Below, piece by piece: positions 1-8,585 of a DNA stretch of 64,000 nt (position 1 is the stretch's first letter; the number at the start of each line of letters is the position of its first letter). Under the pieces are notes generated by a model, which saw only the letters and a program-made list of their open reading frames with translations, was not told where the DNA came from and did no database searches. The translations under genes and the position numbers were made by a program. The DNA is from an uncultured Porphyromonadaceae bacterium (GTDB taxonomy: Bacteria; Bacteroidota; Bacteroidia; Bacteroidales; Muribaculaceae): contig CALEUL010000023.1 of assembly GCA_937921035.1 (NCBI GenBank), positions 52,381 through 116,380 of the forward strand. The letters are read 5' to 3'.

Positions 1-465
1 ACAGGTTTCCTCGAAAGCGTCGTAGTCGATACGGCCTGTTTCGGCGTCGACATTATATTCAAGGGCCTGGAAAACGAGACCGGAGAAGTTTACGGGGCTT
101 CCGTGGCTCAGGTGTCCGCCATGACTAAGGTTAAGACCAATAAACTTGTCGCCGGGTTTGAGGCATGCCATGAAAACGGCCATATTGGCCTGTGCGCCCG
201 AGTGAGGCTGAACGTTGGCATATTCGGCACCGAAAATACGTTTGATTCGTTCGATAGCAAGAGATTCCACCTGGTCCACAACCTGGCAGCCGCCATAATA
301 GCGATGTCCGGGGTAGCCTTCGGCATACTTGTTCGTCAGGCATGAGCCCATAGCTTTCATCACTTCGTCGCTTACATAGTTTTCGGAAGCGATAAGCTCG
401 ATACCGTCGGTCTGGCGTCGGTGCTCGGCGTTGATAAGATTGAAAATGTCTGTGTCCTTAACCAT
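1..465 (-). CDS. glyA: Serine hydroxymethyltransferase, N-terminal part (gene cut by window edge)
   Basis: PLP enzyme that interconverts serine and glycine while passing a one-carbon unit to tetrahydrofolate in the cytoplasm. Only the first 155 residues lie in the window. The family signature IELIASENYVS is at about residues 22-32, followed by KYAEGYPGHRYYGG (46-59) and the LSHGGHLSHG segment (113-122). The PLP lysine lies beyond the edge. The start is ATG at 463-465, the only in-frame ATG that gives the normal N-terminus. It sits 23 bp downstream of the flavin reductase stop on the same strand, so it may be the last gene of the pyrB transcript. The reading frame is intact up to the edge. Identity is near certain from the motifs. 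Confidence 0.95.
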   Translation of the reverse strand, partial: MVKDTDIFNLINAEHRRQTDGIELIASENYVSDEVMKAMGSCLTNKYAEGYPGHRYYGGCQVVDQVESLAIERIKRIFGAEYANVQPHSGAQANMAVFMACLKPGDKFIGLNLSHGGHLSHGSPVNFSGLVFQALEYNVDAETGRIDYDAFEETC

Positions 466-488
466 TGTTATGTGATATTATTCTGATG

Positions 489-1046
489 TTATTTCTTTTT
501 TACACTGAATCCGAATGTGCCCAGCTGATCGCCCTGCGCGTAATATGCACCGTGGCTGTAGCTCATGAGGCCGGCGCGGCGCAGGTCGAAGCGTCCGTCT
601 GCCTCGAAGTACCTTTCATCAGCAAGAACGTTCACAACTTCGGCGATAAACATATCGTGGCTGCCCAGGGGCATTATTGTTTTAACGCGGCATTCTATTG
701 AAATGGGCGACTCTGCCACAGCGGGACATTCCACCGCTACGCCGGGGTATGGCGTGAGGCCGGTCAGCTTCCATTTGTCATTGTCGGCGCCGCTTTTAAC
801 ACCGCACAGATCCGTCGCCCGGGCCATGTCGGCTGTCGTGAGGTTCACGGTAAACTGCATGTTGGCTTTGATAAGACCATAGGAATACCGCTCGGGGCGG
901 ATTGAAACATACAGCATGGCCGGATTGGTGCATATAGTACCTGTCCATGCCACGGTGAGCATGTTCGACTTTTCGGCGTTGCCGCACGAAACAAGAACGG
1001 CGGGGGCCGGGTAGACAAGAGTGCCGGGCTTCCAGTTCTGCTTCAT
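489..1046 (-). CDS. Flavin reductase-like FMN-binding domain protein
   Basis: A 185-residue protein of the flavin reductase-like split-barrel family. What is visible: an N-terminal PAPAVLVS segment (13-20), the SNMLTVAWTGTICTNPAMLYVSIRP core (about 27-51) and QFTVNLT (64-70), all typical of this FMN-binding fold. There is no signal peptide or membrane segment, so it is expected to be cytoplasmic. Members reduce or bind FMN or act as small flavoproteins; the substrate here cannot be read from sequence. Its ATG shares a base with the pyrI stop codon, so it is translationally linked to pyrBI. A role in pyrimidine synthesis is not established; co-location is all that is seen. Confidence 0.8.
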   Translation of the reverse strand: MKQNWKPGTLVYPAPAVLVSCGNAEKSNMLTVAWTGTICTNPAMLYVSIRPERYSYGLIKANMQFTVNLTTADMARATDLCGVKSGADNDKWKLTGLTPYPGVAVECPAVAESPISIECRVKTIMPLGSHDMFIAEVVNVLADERYFEADGRFDLRRAGLMSYSHGAYYAQGDQLGTFGFSVKKK

Positions 1047-1504
1047 TATATTATTTCGGCGTCGGGGCCGCTTACGCAGTGATTGCAGTAGTGGCAGCGG
1101 AGGATGGGAGTTGTGGTTTCCTCGACGTTAAAGCGTGTGCTCATGGGCTCGTTGTTGGTGATGCACTTTGGGTTGGGGCAGCGCACCGTTCCTACGAGCG
1201 TGGCCGGCAGTTCTACAGGATGCTTTTCTGCAACGGCATAGTCGCGGATTATATTTATGGTTGCTGTAGGAGCCACAACGGCTATGCGGTTTAGCACGTC
1301 GCGGTCGAATTCCACTCCTTCGATTTTTATTATGCCTTTAGGGCCCATGTGGGAGCCGGGGAGGTTATAGCCGATGGTAACAGCGTTGGGCATGTTCTCT
1401 ATGCCGAGAATATGCACTGCGCGGAACAGGGCACTGGAGGGTATATGGTCTATCACGGTGCCGTTGCGCAGCGCGGCTACGGCAAGTTCTTTCTTCTGTG
1501 TCAT
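1046..1504 (-). CDS. pyrI: Aspartate carbamoyltransferase regulatory subunit
   Basis: Regulatory chain of aspartate transcarbamoylase, which binds nucleotide effectors and bridges catalytic trimers. The 152-residue length is standard. The C-terminal zinc site is complete, with cysteines at about 109, 114, 137 and 140 (CPNPKC and CHYC). The N-terminal allosteric domain carries the typical KELAVAALRNGTVIDHIPS start. The gene begins inside the last codons of pyrB (4-bp overlap), consistent with stoichiometric coupled translation. Presence of PyrI implies an allosterically regulated class B holoenzyme, as in enterobacteria. No anomalies were seen. Confidence 0.96.
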   Translation of the reverse strand: MTQKKELAVAALRNGTVIDHIPSSALFRAVHILGIENMPNAVTIGYNLPGSHMGPKGIIKIEGVEFDRDVLNRIAVVAPTATINIIRDYAVAEKHPVELPATLVGTVRCPNPKCITNNEPMSTRFNVEETTTPILRCHYCNHCVSGPDAEII

Positions 1505-2424
1505 TTTGATAGAGGGTCTATGCCAAGGGCGTTTGTAATAATAGCCTGTCTGGCGAAAACACCATTGCGGGCCTGTTCGAAATAATATGCGTGCGGACTG
1601 TCGTCTACGTCGCGATCTATTTCGTTTACGCGTGGCAGGGGATGGAGAATGCGCATGTTCGGCTTTGCCACGTCCAGCATATTCCGGCGCAGGGTGTACA
1701 GGTTCTTCACCTTTTCGTACTCGGCGAGGTCTGGGAAGCGTTCGCGCTGCACGCGTGTCATATAGATTATGTCGCTTGCGGCGATAACTTCGGGCGAGAA
1801 ATCCGTATGCTCGTAGTACTCTATGCCGTTTTCTTCGCAGAGACGTATGTATTCGCGGGGCATTTCCAGTTCCTTTGAAGCAACAAAGTGCATCACCGGT
1901 TTGAAGAAACGCAGGGCCTGAAGCAACGAATGAACCGTGCGGCCGTACTTGAGGTCGCCGACCATTGTAATAGTCAGGCCTTCGAGTTTACCCTGGGTCT
2001 TGAGAATGGAGTAGAGGTCGAGCATCGTCTGCGAGGGGTGCTGGTTGGCGCCGTCGCCGGCGTTGACAATAGGGACACCGCCTATTTCCGAGGCATATCG
2101 CGCAGCCCCTTCAAGATGGTGGCGCATAACTATAAGATCGGCATAGTTGGATACCATTTTGATGGTGTCGTTAAGCGTCTCTCCCTTGGATGTGCTCGAT
2201 GTGGCAGCGTCGGAAAAGCCGATTACACGGCCTCCAAGACGGTTGACTGCTGTTTCGAAACTAAGACGTGTACGGGTGGAAGGTTCAAAGAATAGCGTTG
2301 CCACCACGCGGCCTTCAAGAAGGTGGCTGTTTGGGTGCTGCTCGAAATACCGGGCTCGTTCGAGCAGTGCGAGAATCTGTTCCCGGCTAAGGTCGTCGAT
2401 TGCGACCAGACTGTTATTTTTCAT
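1501..2424 (-). CDS. pyrB: Aspartate carbamoyltransferase catalytic subunit
   Basis: Joins carbamoyl phosphate and L-aspartate in the committed step of pyrimidine synthesis. The 307-residue protein has the carbamoyl-phosphate loop FEPSTRTR at 46-53, the SSTSKGE loop at about 76-82, the GDGANQHPSQTMLDLYS block near the middle and HPLPRVNEI near the C-terminus. It is first in the minus-strand operon pyrB-pyrI-flavin reductase-(glyA). A Bacteroidota -7 box lies 26 bp upstream of the start. No attenuator-like leader was seen in the short upstream region. Confidence 0.97.
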   Translation of the reverse strand: MKNNSLVAIDDLSREQILALLERARYFEQHPNSHLLEGRVVATLFFEPSTRTRLSFETAVNRLGGRVIGFSDAATSSTSKGETLNDTIKMVSNYADLIVMRHHLEGAARYASEIGGVPIVNAGDGANQHPSQTMLDLYSILKTQGKLEGLTITMVGDLKYGRTVHSLLQALRFFKPVMHFVASKELEMPREYIRLCEENGIEYYEHTDFSPEVIAASDIIYMTRVQRERFPDLAEYEKVKNLYTLRRNMLDVAKPNMRILHPLPRVNEIDRDVDDSPHAYYFEQARNGVFARQAIITNALGIDPLSK

Positions 2425-2449
2425 AAATCCGGAGTGGGTTTAGGCTTTG

Positions 2450-2481
2450 CAAAATTACGCAATAATTCAACAATAGAAAAA
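2450..2481 (-). promoter_or_regulatory. Probable pyrB promoter (TAATTTTG -7 box)
   Basis: Read on the minus strand, TAATTTTG (2450-2457) matches the Bacteroidota -7 consensus TAnnTTTG. Twenty bases upstream the -33 position reads TTTT (2478-2481), one base off TTTG. It lies just upstream of pyrB. The start of transcription is inferred, not seen. Confidence 0.6.
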
Positions 2482-2604
2482 TTAATCGAAAGAAAATTAC
2501 CGTGTGAAAAATTGCGAGTGCGGTAACCTGCGGTATGGGCGAAATTAGAATTTTTTTGTGTTATAAATTTTAGGAGGGGCGAACCAAATACGGGGAAAAA
2601 ACAT

Positions 2605-2612
2605 TAACTTTG
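2605..2612 (+). promoter_or_regulatory. Probable pfkA -7 promoter box
   Basis: TAACTTTG at 2605-2612 is a perfect match to TAnnTTTG and sits 28 bp before the pfkA ATG. No TTTG is found at the expected -33 position, so only the -7 half is supported. Confidence 0.55.
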
Positions 2613-2640
2613 CAGGAAATTCATCAATTACAACCAAAAT

Positions 2641-3621
2641 ATGGCAGAAATCAAGTGTATAGGCATTCTAACTTCCGGAGGTGATGCTCCCGGCATGAAC
2701 GCAGCCATCCGCGCCGTAACCCGTTCGGCTATCTATAACGGTCTAAAGGTTAAGGGTATTTACCGCGGTTATCGTGGCCTTATTGCCGACGAAATTGCCG
2801 ACTTCCGTACACAAAACGTTTCCAATATCATCCAGCAGGGCGGTACAATCCTGAAAACGGCGCGCTGCAAGGAGTTTGAGACTCCCGAAGGCCGTCAGTT
2901 GGCCTATGATGTGCTTCGCCGTCATGAAATTGACGCACTTGTTGTTATCGGCGGCGACGGTTCCCTTACGGGCGCGCGTATTTTCGCCAATGAGTTCAAT
3001 TTACCCATTATCGGTCTGCCCGGTACTATCGACAACGACCTCTACGGTACCGACACCACCATAGGATACGATACTGCGCTGAACACTATTATGGAGTGCG
3101 TGGATAAGATTCGCGATACCGCCACGAGCCACGAGCGTCTATTCTTTATTGAGGTAATGGGTCGCGACGCCGGCTTCCTGGCGCTTAACGGCGCAATCGC
3201 TTCCGGTGCCGAAGCTGCCATTATTCCCGAAATCTCCACTGAGGTCGACCAGCTGGCCGAACTGATTCAGAACGGTTTCCGCAAGAGTAAGAACTCGTCT
3301 ATCGTTCTTGTTGCCGAAAGCCCGGTTACCGGCGGCGCTATCGGTTTGGCCGAACGCGTGAAAAATGAATATCCGTCGTACGATGTGCGCGTTTCTATCC
3401 TCGGCCACTTGCAGCGCGGCGGCTCGCCTACGGCACACGACCGTATCCTTGCATCGCGCATGGGTGCCGCTGCCATCGATGCCCTTATGGAGGACCAGCG
3501 CAATGTGATGATCGGAATCAAGAACGACGAAATTGTTTACGTGCCTTTCTCCAAGGCCATCAAGAACGATAAACCTATCAACCGCGAGTTGCTGAACACG
3601 CTGCGCCGCCTTTCCATATAA
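2641..3621 (+). CDS. pfkA: ATP-dependent 6-phosphofructokinase
   Basis: Phosphorylates fructose 6-phosphate to the 1,6-bisphosphate in glycolysis. The 326-residue length is that of bacterial PfkA. Visible motifs: GILTSGGDAPGMN (8-20), GGDGS (104-108), PGTIDND (127-133, with the catalytic aspartates) and EVMGRDAGFLA in the middle. The GGDGS glycine, rather than GGDD, argues for ATP rather than pyrophosphate as phosphoryl donor (family knowledge). It starts the plus-strand pair pfkA-rlmH; only 2 bp separate its stop from the GTG start of rlmH. No oddities were seen. Confidence 0.96.
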   Translation: MAEIKCIGILTSGGDAPGMNAAIRAVTRSAIYNGLKVKGIYRGYRGLIADEIADFRTQNVSNIIQQGGTILKTARCKEFETPEGRQLAYDVLRRHEIDALVVIGGDGSLTGARIFANEFNLPIIGLPGTIDNDLYGTDTTIGYDTALNTIMECVDKIRDTATSHERLFFIEVMGRDAGFLALNGAIASGAEAAIIPEISTEVDQLAELIQNGFRKSKNSSIVLVAESPVTGGAIGLAERVKNEYPSYDVRVSILGHLQRGGSPTAHDRILASRMGAAAIDALMEDQRNVMIGIKNDEIVYVPFSKAIKNDKPINRELLNTLRRLSI

Positions 3622-3623
3622 GT

Positions 3624-4097
3624 GTGAAGATAAAACTTGTGTGTGTAGGTGCTGTGCGCGATGCCGCTGTGGCTTCGGCGATAGAGCGCTACGCAAAACG
3701 TATTCCGCATTACTGGCCGTTTGGAATTGTGGAGTTGCCCGATGTGAAACTCGGGCGCTCCGCCGATTCCGAGCGTCAGAAAGAGCTTGAAGGAGAAAAA
3801 ATACTCGCCGAGATTGCTCCCGGCGATTTTCTGATGTTGCTTGACGAACGCGGCAAAGAGCTTACTTCCCGCGAGTTTTCCGATATGATTGTCAGAAAGG
3901 CAGTGGACCTGCCAAAAAATCTTGTATTGCTTGTCGGAGGACCGTATGGGTTCAGCAAGGCTGTATACAACCGTGCCGACGGTATGCTCTCGCTATCGAA
4001 GATGACATTCCCGCACGAGCTTGTACGACTGTTTGTGGTGGAACAGCTCTATCGTGCCGGCACAATAATGCGCGGCGAACCGTACCATCACGATTGA
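3624..4097 (+). CDS. rlmH: 23S rRNA (pseudouridine-1915-N3)-methyltransferase
   Basis: SPOUT-fold enzyme that methylates pseudouridine 1915 in helix 69 of 23S rRNA using S-adenosylmethionine. At 157 residues it matches the family. The knot region LLVGGPYGFS (about 110-119) and the C-terminal block LSLSKMTFPHELVRLFVVEQ ending in GEPYHHD are diagnostic. The start codon is GTG at 3624, chosen because it follows the pfkA stop by 2 bp and gives the family N-terminus MKIKLVCVG. Co-transcribed with pfkA. Convergent with nrdG; only 6 bp separate the two ends. Confidence 0.94.
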   Translation: MKIKLVCVGAVRDAAVASAIERYAKRIPHYWPFGIVELPDVKLGRSADSERQKELEGEKILAEIAPGDFLMLLDERGKELTSREFSDMIVRKAVDLPKNLVLLVGGPYGFSKAVYNRADGMLSLSKMTFPHELVRLFVVEQLYRAGTIMRGEPYHHD

Positions 4098-4103
4098 CTT
4101 TGG

Positions 4104-4607
4104 TCAGTTGTATTCTTTCATAAGGATTGCACTCCCGGCAGACAGGCTCGCCGGGACATTGATTATGCGTTGGTTTGCCGAGCCCCGGAACAGCAGTGTT
4201 GTGTCGCGCTGTGCCATAATGAACGGGCCGTCGACGAGTACGTCGACAAATTTAAGCAGTTCGGCGGTGCCTTCGACGGGCTCCTGCATCAGTTCCTCGA
4301 ATGTAAAGCCGGTGTAACACCATAGTTGCAGGCCTTCGGCTTTGATTGCGCGTGCAAGAGGAATGAGTGCTTTTGCCTGATATATGGGGTCGCCGCCCGA
4401 GAAGGTTACTCCGAAACCGTTATAGCGGATTGTTTCCATCAGCTCACCGACGCTTGTCTCATGTCCGGCCATGAAATCCCATGTCTGTTCGTTGTGGCAT
4501 CCGGGGCAGTGGTGCGCGCAGCCTGAAAAGTATATGGAAGTGCGCAGCCCCGGACCGTCGACGCTTGTGCCTTCGACGGTCCGGACAACGCGAATCTTAT
4601 CATTCAT
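4104..4607 (-). CDS. nrdG: Anaerobic ribonucleotide reductase activating protein (radical SAM)
   Basis: Radical-SAM activase that installs the glycyl radical on NrdD. The cluster motif is visible as C30-x3-C34-x2-C37 within FSGCAHHCPGCHN, followed by TFSGGDPIYQ. The length of 167 residues is usual. Its start overlaps the nrdD stop by 8 bp, so the pair is translationally coupled. It works only under anaerobic conditions, in keeping with a strict anaerobe. No other activase gene is present in the window. Confidence 0.95.
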   Translation of the reverse strand: MNDKIRVVRTVEGTSVDGPGLRTSIYFSGCAHHCPGCHNEQTWDFMAGHETSVGELMETIRYNGFGVTFSGGDPIYQAKALIPLARAIKAEGLQLWCYTGFTFEELMQEPVEGTAELLKFVDVLVDGPFIMAQRDTTLLFRGSANQRIINVPASLSAGSAILMKEYN

Positions 4608-6807
4608 GAACCACGCGGTCGTTTAGTTCGGCAAGTTTGGCTTTGTTCCAACGGTCGGTGGTGCCAACGAGGTACCCGGTGATGCGCTGCAGTTTGTCGA
4701 TGGCTTTGCTGTGGCATACTGGGCATTCTTCAAGGTTTTCGGAAGCATCCTCGTATCCGCATTCCATACAGCGGTTGCGGTTGTGGTTCACCGAGCAGTA
4801 GCCTATGTTGTACTTATCCATCAGATCCACAATGTTGCTGATGGCTTCGGGGTTATGCGTGGCGTCGCCGTCGATTTCCACATAGAATATGTGGCCGCCG
4901 CCAGTCAGGGCATGATAGGGCGCTTCCACTTCGGCTTTGTGTCGAGGAGAGCAGTGATAGTACACCGGCACATGATTGGAGTTGGTGTAATATATCTTGT
5001 CTGTAACTCCCGGAATTTCGCCGAAAGTCTTGCGGTCGCGAGCTGTGAAACGGCCGGAGAGACCCTCGGCCGGAGTTGCCAGAACCGAGTAGTTGTGCTG
5101 GTACTGTTCGCAGTAGTCGTTCACGCGGCTGCGCATGTGGCTTACTATGCGCAGACCCAATGCTTGTGCTTCCTCGCTTTCGCCGTGGTGCTTGCCTACA
5201 AGGGCGATAAGACATTCCGCCAGACCGATGAAGCCTATGCCCAAGGTGCCTTGGTTTATTACGGGCTCGATTGTATCCTCTGGTTTGAGTTTTTCGCCTC
5301 CGACCCATAGTTTGCTCATGAGCAGGGGGAACTGCTTTGCAAGTGCCGTTTTCTGGAATTCGAAGCGGTCGTTGAGCTGGCGAGCGGTAATGTCGAGCAC
5401 ATCGTCGAGTTTATGGAAGAACATATCTATGCGCTCCTGCTTGTCTTTTATGGGCATGCACTCTATGGCCAGACGCACTATATTGATTGTGGAGAAGGAT
5501 AGGTTGCCGCGTCCCACCGACGTCTTTTCTCCGTAGCGGTTTTCGAACACGCGGGTGCGGCAGCCCATAGTGGCTACCTCGTAGAGATAGCGTTTGGGAT
5601 CGTCGGCACGCCACTTCTCGTGATGGTTGAAAGTTGCGTCAAGATTCACGAAGTTGGGAAAGAAACGGCGGGCGGTAACTTTGCAGGCGAGTTTATAAAG
5701 GTCGTAGTTGGGGTCTTCGGGCAGATAGCTTACTCCACGTTTCTTTTTCCATATCTGGATGGGGAATATTGCGGTGGAACCGTTGCCAACACCCTCGTAG
5801 GTGGAGTGAAGAAGCTCACGGATAATGCAGCGGCCTTCGGCGGAAGTGTCGGTGCCGTAGTTTATGGAACTGAACACAACCTGGTTGCCGCCGCGGCTGT
5901 GGATTGTGTTCATGTTGTGGATAAAGGCCTCCATTGCCTGATGCACGCGAGCGGCAGTGCGGTTTATCGCATGCTGAAGCAGGCGCTCGTCGCCTTCCAG
6001 ACCATCCAGAGGTGTGGTTATATAGTCTTTGATAACAGCGTTGCGCAGTGCGGGAAGCTCGCGGCCGGTCAGTTTTTCAAGGGTCTGTATTTCTTCTTCG
6101 AATGACGAACGGACGAATGGCGCGAGGTAGAAATCGAATGCAGGTATGGCCTGGCCTCCGTGCATCTCGTTCTGTGCTGTTTCCAGAGAGATACATGCCA
6201 GCACACTGGCGGTTTCGATGCGTTTTGCCGGGCGTGATTCGCCGTGGCCGGCAATGAAACCGTGCTCTACTATATTGTCGAGAGGATGCTGTACGCACGT
6301 AAGGCTTTTGGTGGGGTAGTAGTCTTTGTCGTGAATGTGCAGGTAGTTGTGGCGTACGGCATCACGGGCTTCGGAGGAAAGCAGATAGTCGTCGACGAAC
6401 GGTTTGGTTGTCTCGCTGGCAAACTTCATCATCATACCCGCAGGCGAATCGGTGTTCATGTTGGCGTTCTCGCGGGTAATGTCGTTGTTTTTGGCCTGTA
6501 TGATTTCCAGAAACATATCGTGAGTCTTGGATTTGCGGGCGATATTGCGCTTGTCGCGATAGGCGATATAGCGTTTTGCCACTTCCTTTCGGGGGCTGTT
6601 CATCAGTTCGAATTCCACGAGGTCCTGAATCTGTTCGACACTCATGGTTTCCGATCCGGAGGCGCCTATACGGTCGGCTATGCGCTGTATCAGTGCCTCG
6701 TCCTCTCCAAGCTCGGTCGTGAGCATAGCTTTCCGGATGGCTCCCTTGATTTTTTCTTCGTTGTACCCGACAACACGGCCATCGCGTTTAACTACTACCT
6801 GTATCAT
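4600..6807 (-). CDS. nrdD: Anaerobic (class III) ribonucleoside-triphosphate reductase
   Basis: Makes deoxyribonucleotides from ribonucleoside triphosphates by glycyl-radical chemistry. The 735-residue chain starts with an ATP-cone (about 3-92), the allosteric domain. Near the C-terminus lie the zinc-site cysteines C680, C683, C695 and C698 and, shortly after, the radical glycine in RITGYL (Gly711). The gene is followed at once by nrdG and preceded by a consensus promoter at 6853-6884. No NrdR-box-like sequence was recognised upstream. Confidence 0.96.
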   Translation of the reverse strand: MIQVVVKRDGRVVGYNEEKIKGAIRKAMLTTELGEDEALIQRIADRIGASGSETMSVEQIQDLVEFELMNSPRKEVAKRYIAYRDKRNIARKSKTHDMFLEIIQAKNNDITRENANMNTDSPAGMMMKFASETTKPFVDDYLLSSEARDAVRHNYLHIHDKDYYPTKSLTCVQHPLDNIVEHGFIAGHGESRPAKRIETASVLACISLETAQNEMHGGQAIPAFDFYLAPFVRSSFEEEIQTLEKLTGRELPALRNAVIKDYITTPLDGLEGDERLLQHAINRTAARVHQAMEAFIHNMNTIHSRGGNQVVFSSINYGTDTSAEGRCIIRELLHSTYEGVGNGSTAIFPIQIWKKKRGVSYLPEDPNYDLYKLACKVTARRFFPNFVNLDATFNHHEKWRADDPKRYLYEVATMGCRTRVFENRYGEKTSVGRGNLSFSTINIVRLAIECMPIKDKQERIDMFFHKLDDVLDITARQLNDRFEFQKTALAKQFPLLMSKLWVGGEKLKPEDTIEPVINQGTLGIGFIGLAECLIALVGKHHGESEEAQALGLRIVSHMRSRVNDYCEQYQHNYSVLATPAEGLSGRFTARDRKTFGEIPGVTDKIYYTNSNHVPVYYHCSPRHKAEVEAPYHALTGGGHIFYVEIDGDATHNPEAISNIVDLMDKYNIGYCSVNHNRNRCMECGYEDASENLEECPVCHSKAIDKLQRITGYLVGTTDRWNKAKLAELNDRVVHE

Positions 6808-6852
6808 TGAATGTTATATTTAATCGTGTGTTTTAAGTTGTTATTCTGTCTA

Positions 6853-6884
6853 CAAAGCTACACAGAAGTTTTTGATTGTGCAAA
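6853..6884 (-). promoter_or_regulatory. nrdD promoter, full Bacteroidota consensus
   Basis: On the minus strand TTTG (6881-6884), a 20-bp spacer and TAGCTTTG (6853-6860) match TTTG-N20-TAnnTTTG exactly. The distance to the nrdD ATG is 45 bp, leaving a leader of roughly 35-40 bases. Confidence 0.8.
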
Positions 6885-6981
6885 TAATATTGTTTTAAAT
6901 TCTTTGTTGATTTTTCAAAAATGGATAACTTTTAAGGTGTGTTGAAAATGCAATATATTAGATTTCAGTATCATAAAAATT

Positions 6982-7013
6982 AAACCGGAAAACTTTGAAA
7001 GTTTTTCCGGTTT
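6982..7013 (-). terminator. Intrinsic terminator after the TPR gene
   Basis: A long inverted repeat (arms based on AAACCGGAAAA and TTTTCCGGTTT) around a short loop. On the minus strand it is followed by an AATTTTTAT tract. It lies just past the stop of the 7047-8522 gene and upstream of the nrdD promoter. Confidence 0.75.
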
Positions 7014-7046
7014 TGATAATTTTCGAAAACGGCGTTTTGTGAGTGT

Positions 7047-8522
7047 TTACGCTTTACCAAGAAAAAGCATGTCGAAGAATTCCCAGTACACAGTTTCATC
7101 TGCCGGATGGCGTTCCATTTTGTCAATAAAAGTGAGCAGACAGCGGATTGTCATGCGTACTGGCAGAGGAACCATTTTTATGGCGCCCTCGTAGAACGGC
7201 TGTAGCGATTTTACATATGACATAGCCTGGTCGTAGTGCCCGGTTTTGATAAGCGATATCGCCAAGGCGTAAACGGCTGCCGGTCCGTGCAGTGGGTCGT
7301 GTACAAGTCCGTCGAGCATCATCGCATTGTTTTTGCATACTTCAATCACCTGTCCGTAATGTTCCAGATGTATTTCCACTTCTATGATTCGGCTCAGCTG
7401 AAACGGATCGTCGCAGCTATTAATGTTCAGACAGTGGGCAAGCACGATTTCGGCAGCGGCAAAGTCGCCGTGCGAGCATAGTGTGTGCGACAGAGTATCA
7501 TAATCGGCATCGGCCAGCGCGCCGTTGTCGGTGGTCTCGAAGAATTTGTTTAGTATCTCGATTTTGTCGGGCACATTCAGATTGAGGTACTGGGCGAGAG
7601 CGGTGGCATTTTCCGGATGCACCAGAAGAAAATCACGTAGCGTCTTGCGAACAACGGCCTCATTGTAATTCAGTTTGTTGTATATGGCGCACAGGCTTTC
7701 GACAATATAGAATTCGTCCGGGTTGGCGGCTGTAAGGCGCTTCAGAGGCTCTATAAGGTCGCGCAGCAATTCCGGTTCGAAGTTGTAGGCTATATCTATC
7801 AGTGCGAAAAGCGTTTCCTGGTCGTCTTCGGCCAAAGCGCGCGCATATTCGAATGTCTGTCTTGCGTCATCGTGCCGTTTCAGACGGCATTGTCCGCGTA
7901 GAAGCATAAGCCAGTATGCCGGGGCGAATGGTTCGGTCTCTATCAGCGCATCAGCCAATCGTACAAGGGTCTCGTTATCGTCGGCTTTGTCGGCTTCGCG
8001 CGCTACTTCGTATTGGAACGACGGTTTGTAAGGAACTTTGGCCGATATTCTCTCGTAGTTCGTGATAAGCCATTTGTAGCAGTCCAGGTCAACGGCAAGA
8101 TCGACAAAACGGATTATTTCTTCGTCGTCGAATTCGTCGTACTGGTTCAGCAGGAATTCGAGCGCCTCCTCGGGGTTTTGCGGAGGATTCACTTCCATGC
8201 GTGCGATGTCGAAAAGAATCGAGGCCGCTTCCGGATTGTCGGCAAGGTATTGTTGCGCGGCTTTTGTGCGTTCGTCGGTCTCGTCGTCGGTGGTGTCGAG
8301 GTATAGAAGGGCTTTACGCTCGGCCAGCCGTTCGCTCTCGGGGTAGAGGCGCGCGCCGCATAGCAGAACTTCTAACTGGACGTAATCGTCGTTGTAGTCG
8401 CCGGCGTAGTCGTAGATGTCTATCAGTTCGTCTTCGTCGAAGAACCGTTCGGACACGGGTCGAGTGAGCGCTTTGCGGAAGCGCCGGTAGAGTTCTTCGC
8501 GAGGATTATTCTCATTTTCCAT
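7047..8522 (-). CDS. TPR-repeat protein of unknown function
   Basis: An acidic, all-helical 491-residue protein made of degenerate tetratricopeptide-like pairs. Repeating A/L/Y helices are visible, for example around PAYWLMLLRGQCRLKRHDDARQ and the later GHYDQAMSYVKSLQP segment. There is no signal peptide and no membrane helix, so it is probably a cytoplasmic scaffold. I chose the ATG at 8522 (start MENENN) over the one at 8531. It lies downstream of glnS with a hairpin between, and may depend on read-through. No enzyme motif is visible and I do not recognise a specific family beyond TPR-like. Confidence 0.7.
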   Translation of the reverse strand: MENENNPREELYRRFRKALTRPVSERFFDEDELIDIYDYAGDYNDDYVQLEVLLCGARLYPESERLAERKALLYLDTTDDETDERTKAAQQYLADNPEAASILFDIARMEVNPPQNPEEALEFLLNQYDEFDDEEIIRFVDLAVDLDCYKWLITNYERISAKVPYKPSFQYEVAREADKADDNETLVRLADALIETEPFAPAYWLMLLRGQCRLKRHDDARQTFEYARALAEDDQETLFALIDIAYNFEPELLRDLIEPLKRLTAANPDEFYIVESLCAIYNKLNYNEAVVRKTLRDFLLVHPENATALAQYLNLNVPDKIEILNKFFETTDNGALADADYDTLSHTLCSHGDFAAAEIVLAHCLNINSCDDPFQLSRIIEVEIHLEHYGQVIEVCKNNAMMLDGLVHDPLHGPAAVYALAISLIKTGHYDQAMSYVKSLQPFYEGAIKMVPLPVRMTIRCLLTFIDKMERHPADETVYWEFFDMLFLGKA

Positions 8523-8537
8523 GTGGCACATATTAAA

Positions 8538-8565
8538 TGCGGCCGGAGAAGTTACTTCGGCCGCA
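8538..8565 (-). terminator. Hairpin after glnS (probable terminator)
   Basis: TGCGGCC and GGCCGCA arms with additional pairing around a small loop, just past the glnS stop. On the minus strand only a short ATTTA tract follows, so termination is likely partial; the downstream TPR gene starts within 20 bp. Confidence 0.5.
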
Positions 8566-8585
8566 CATTGTTATGTAAGATGCAA

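Noticed and set aside
2641..3621. pfkA as a pyrophosphate-dependent phosphofructokinase
   Set aside because: GGDGS has Gly rather than the Asp that marks the PPi type.
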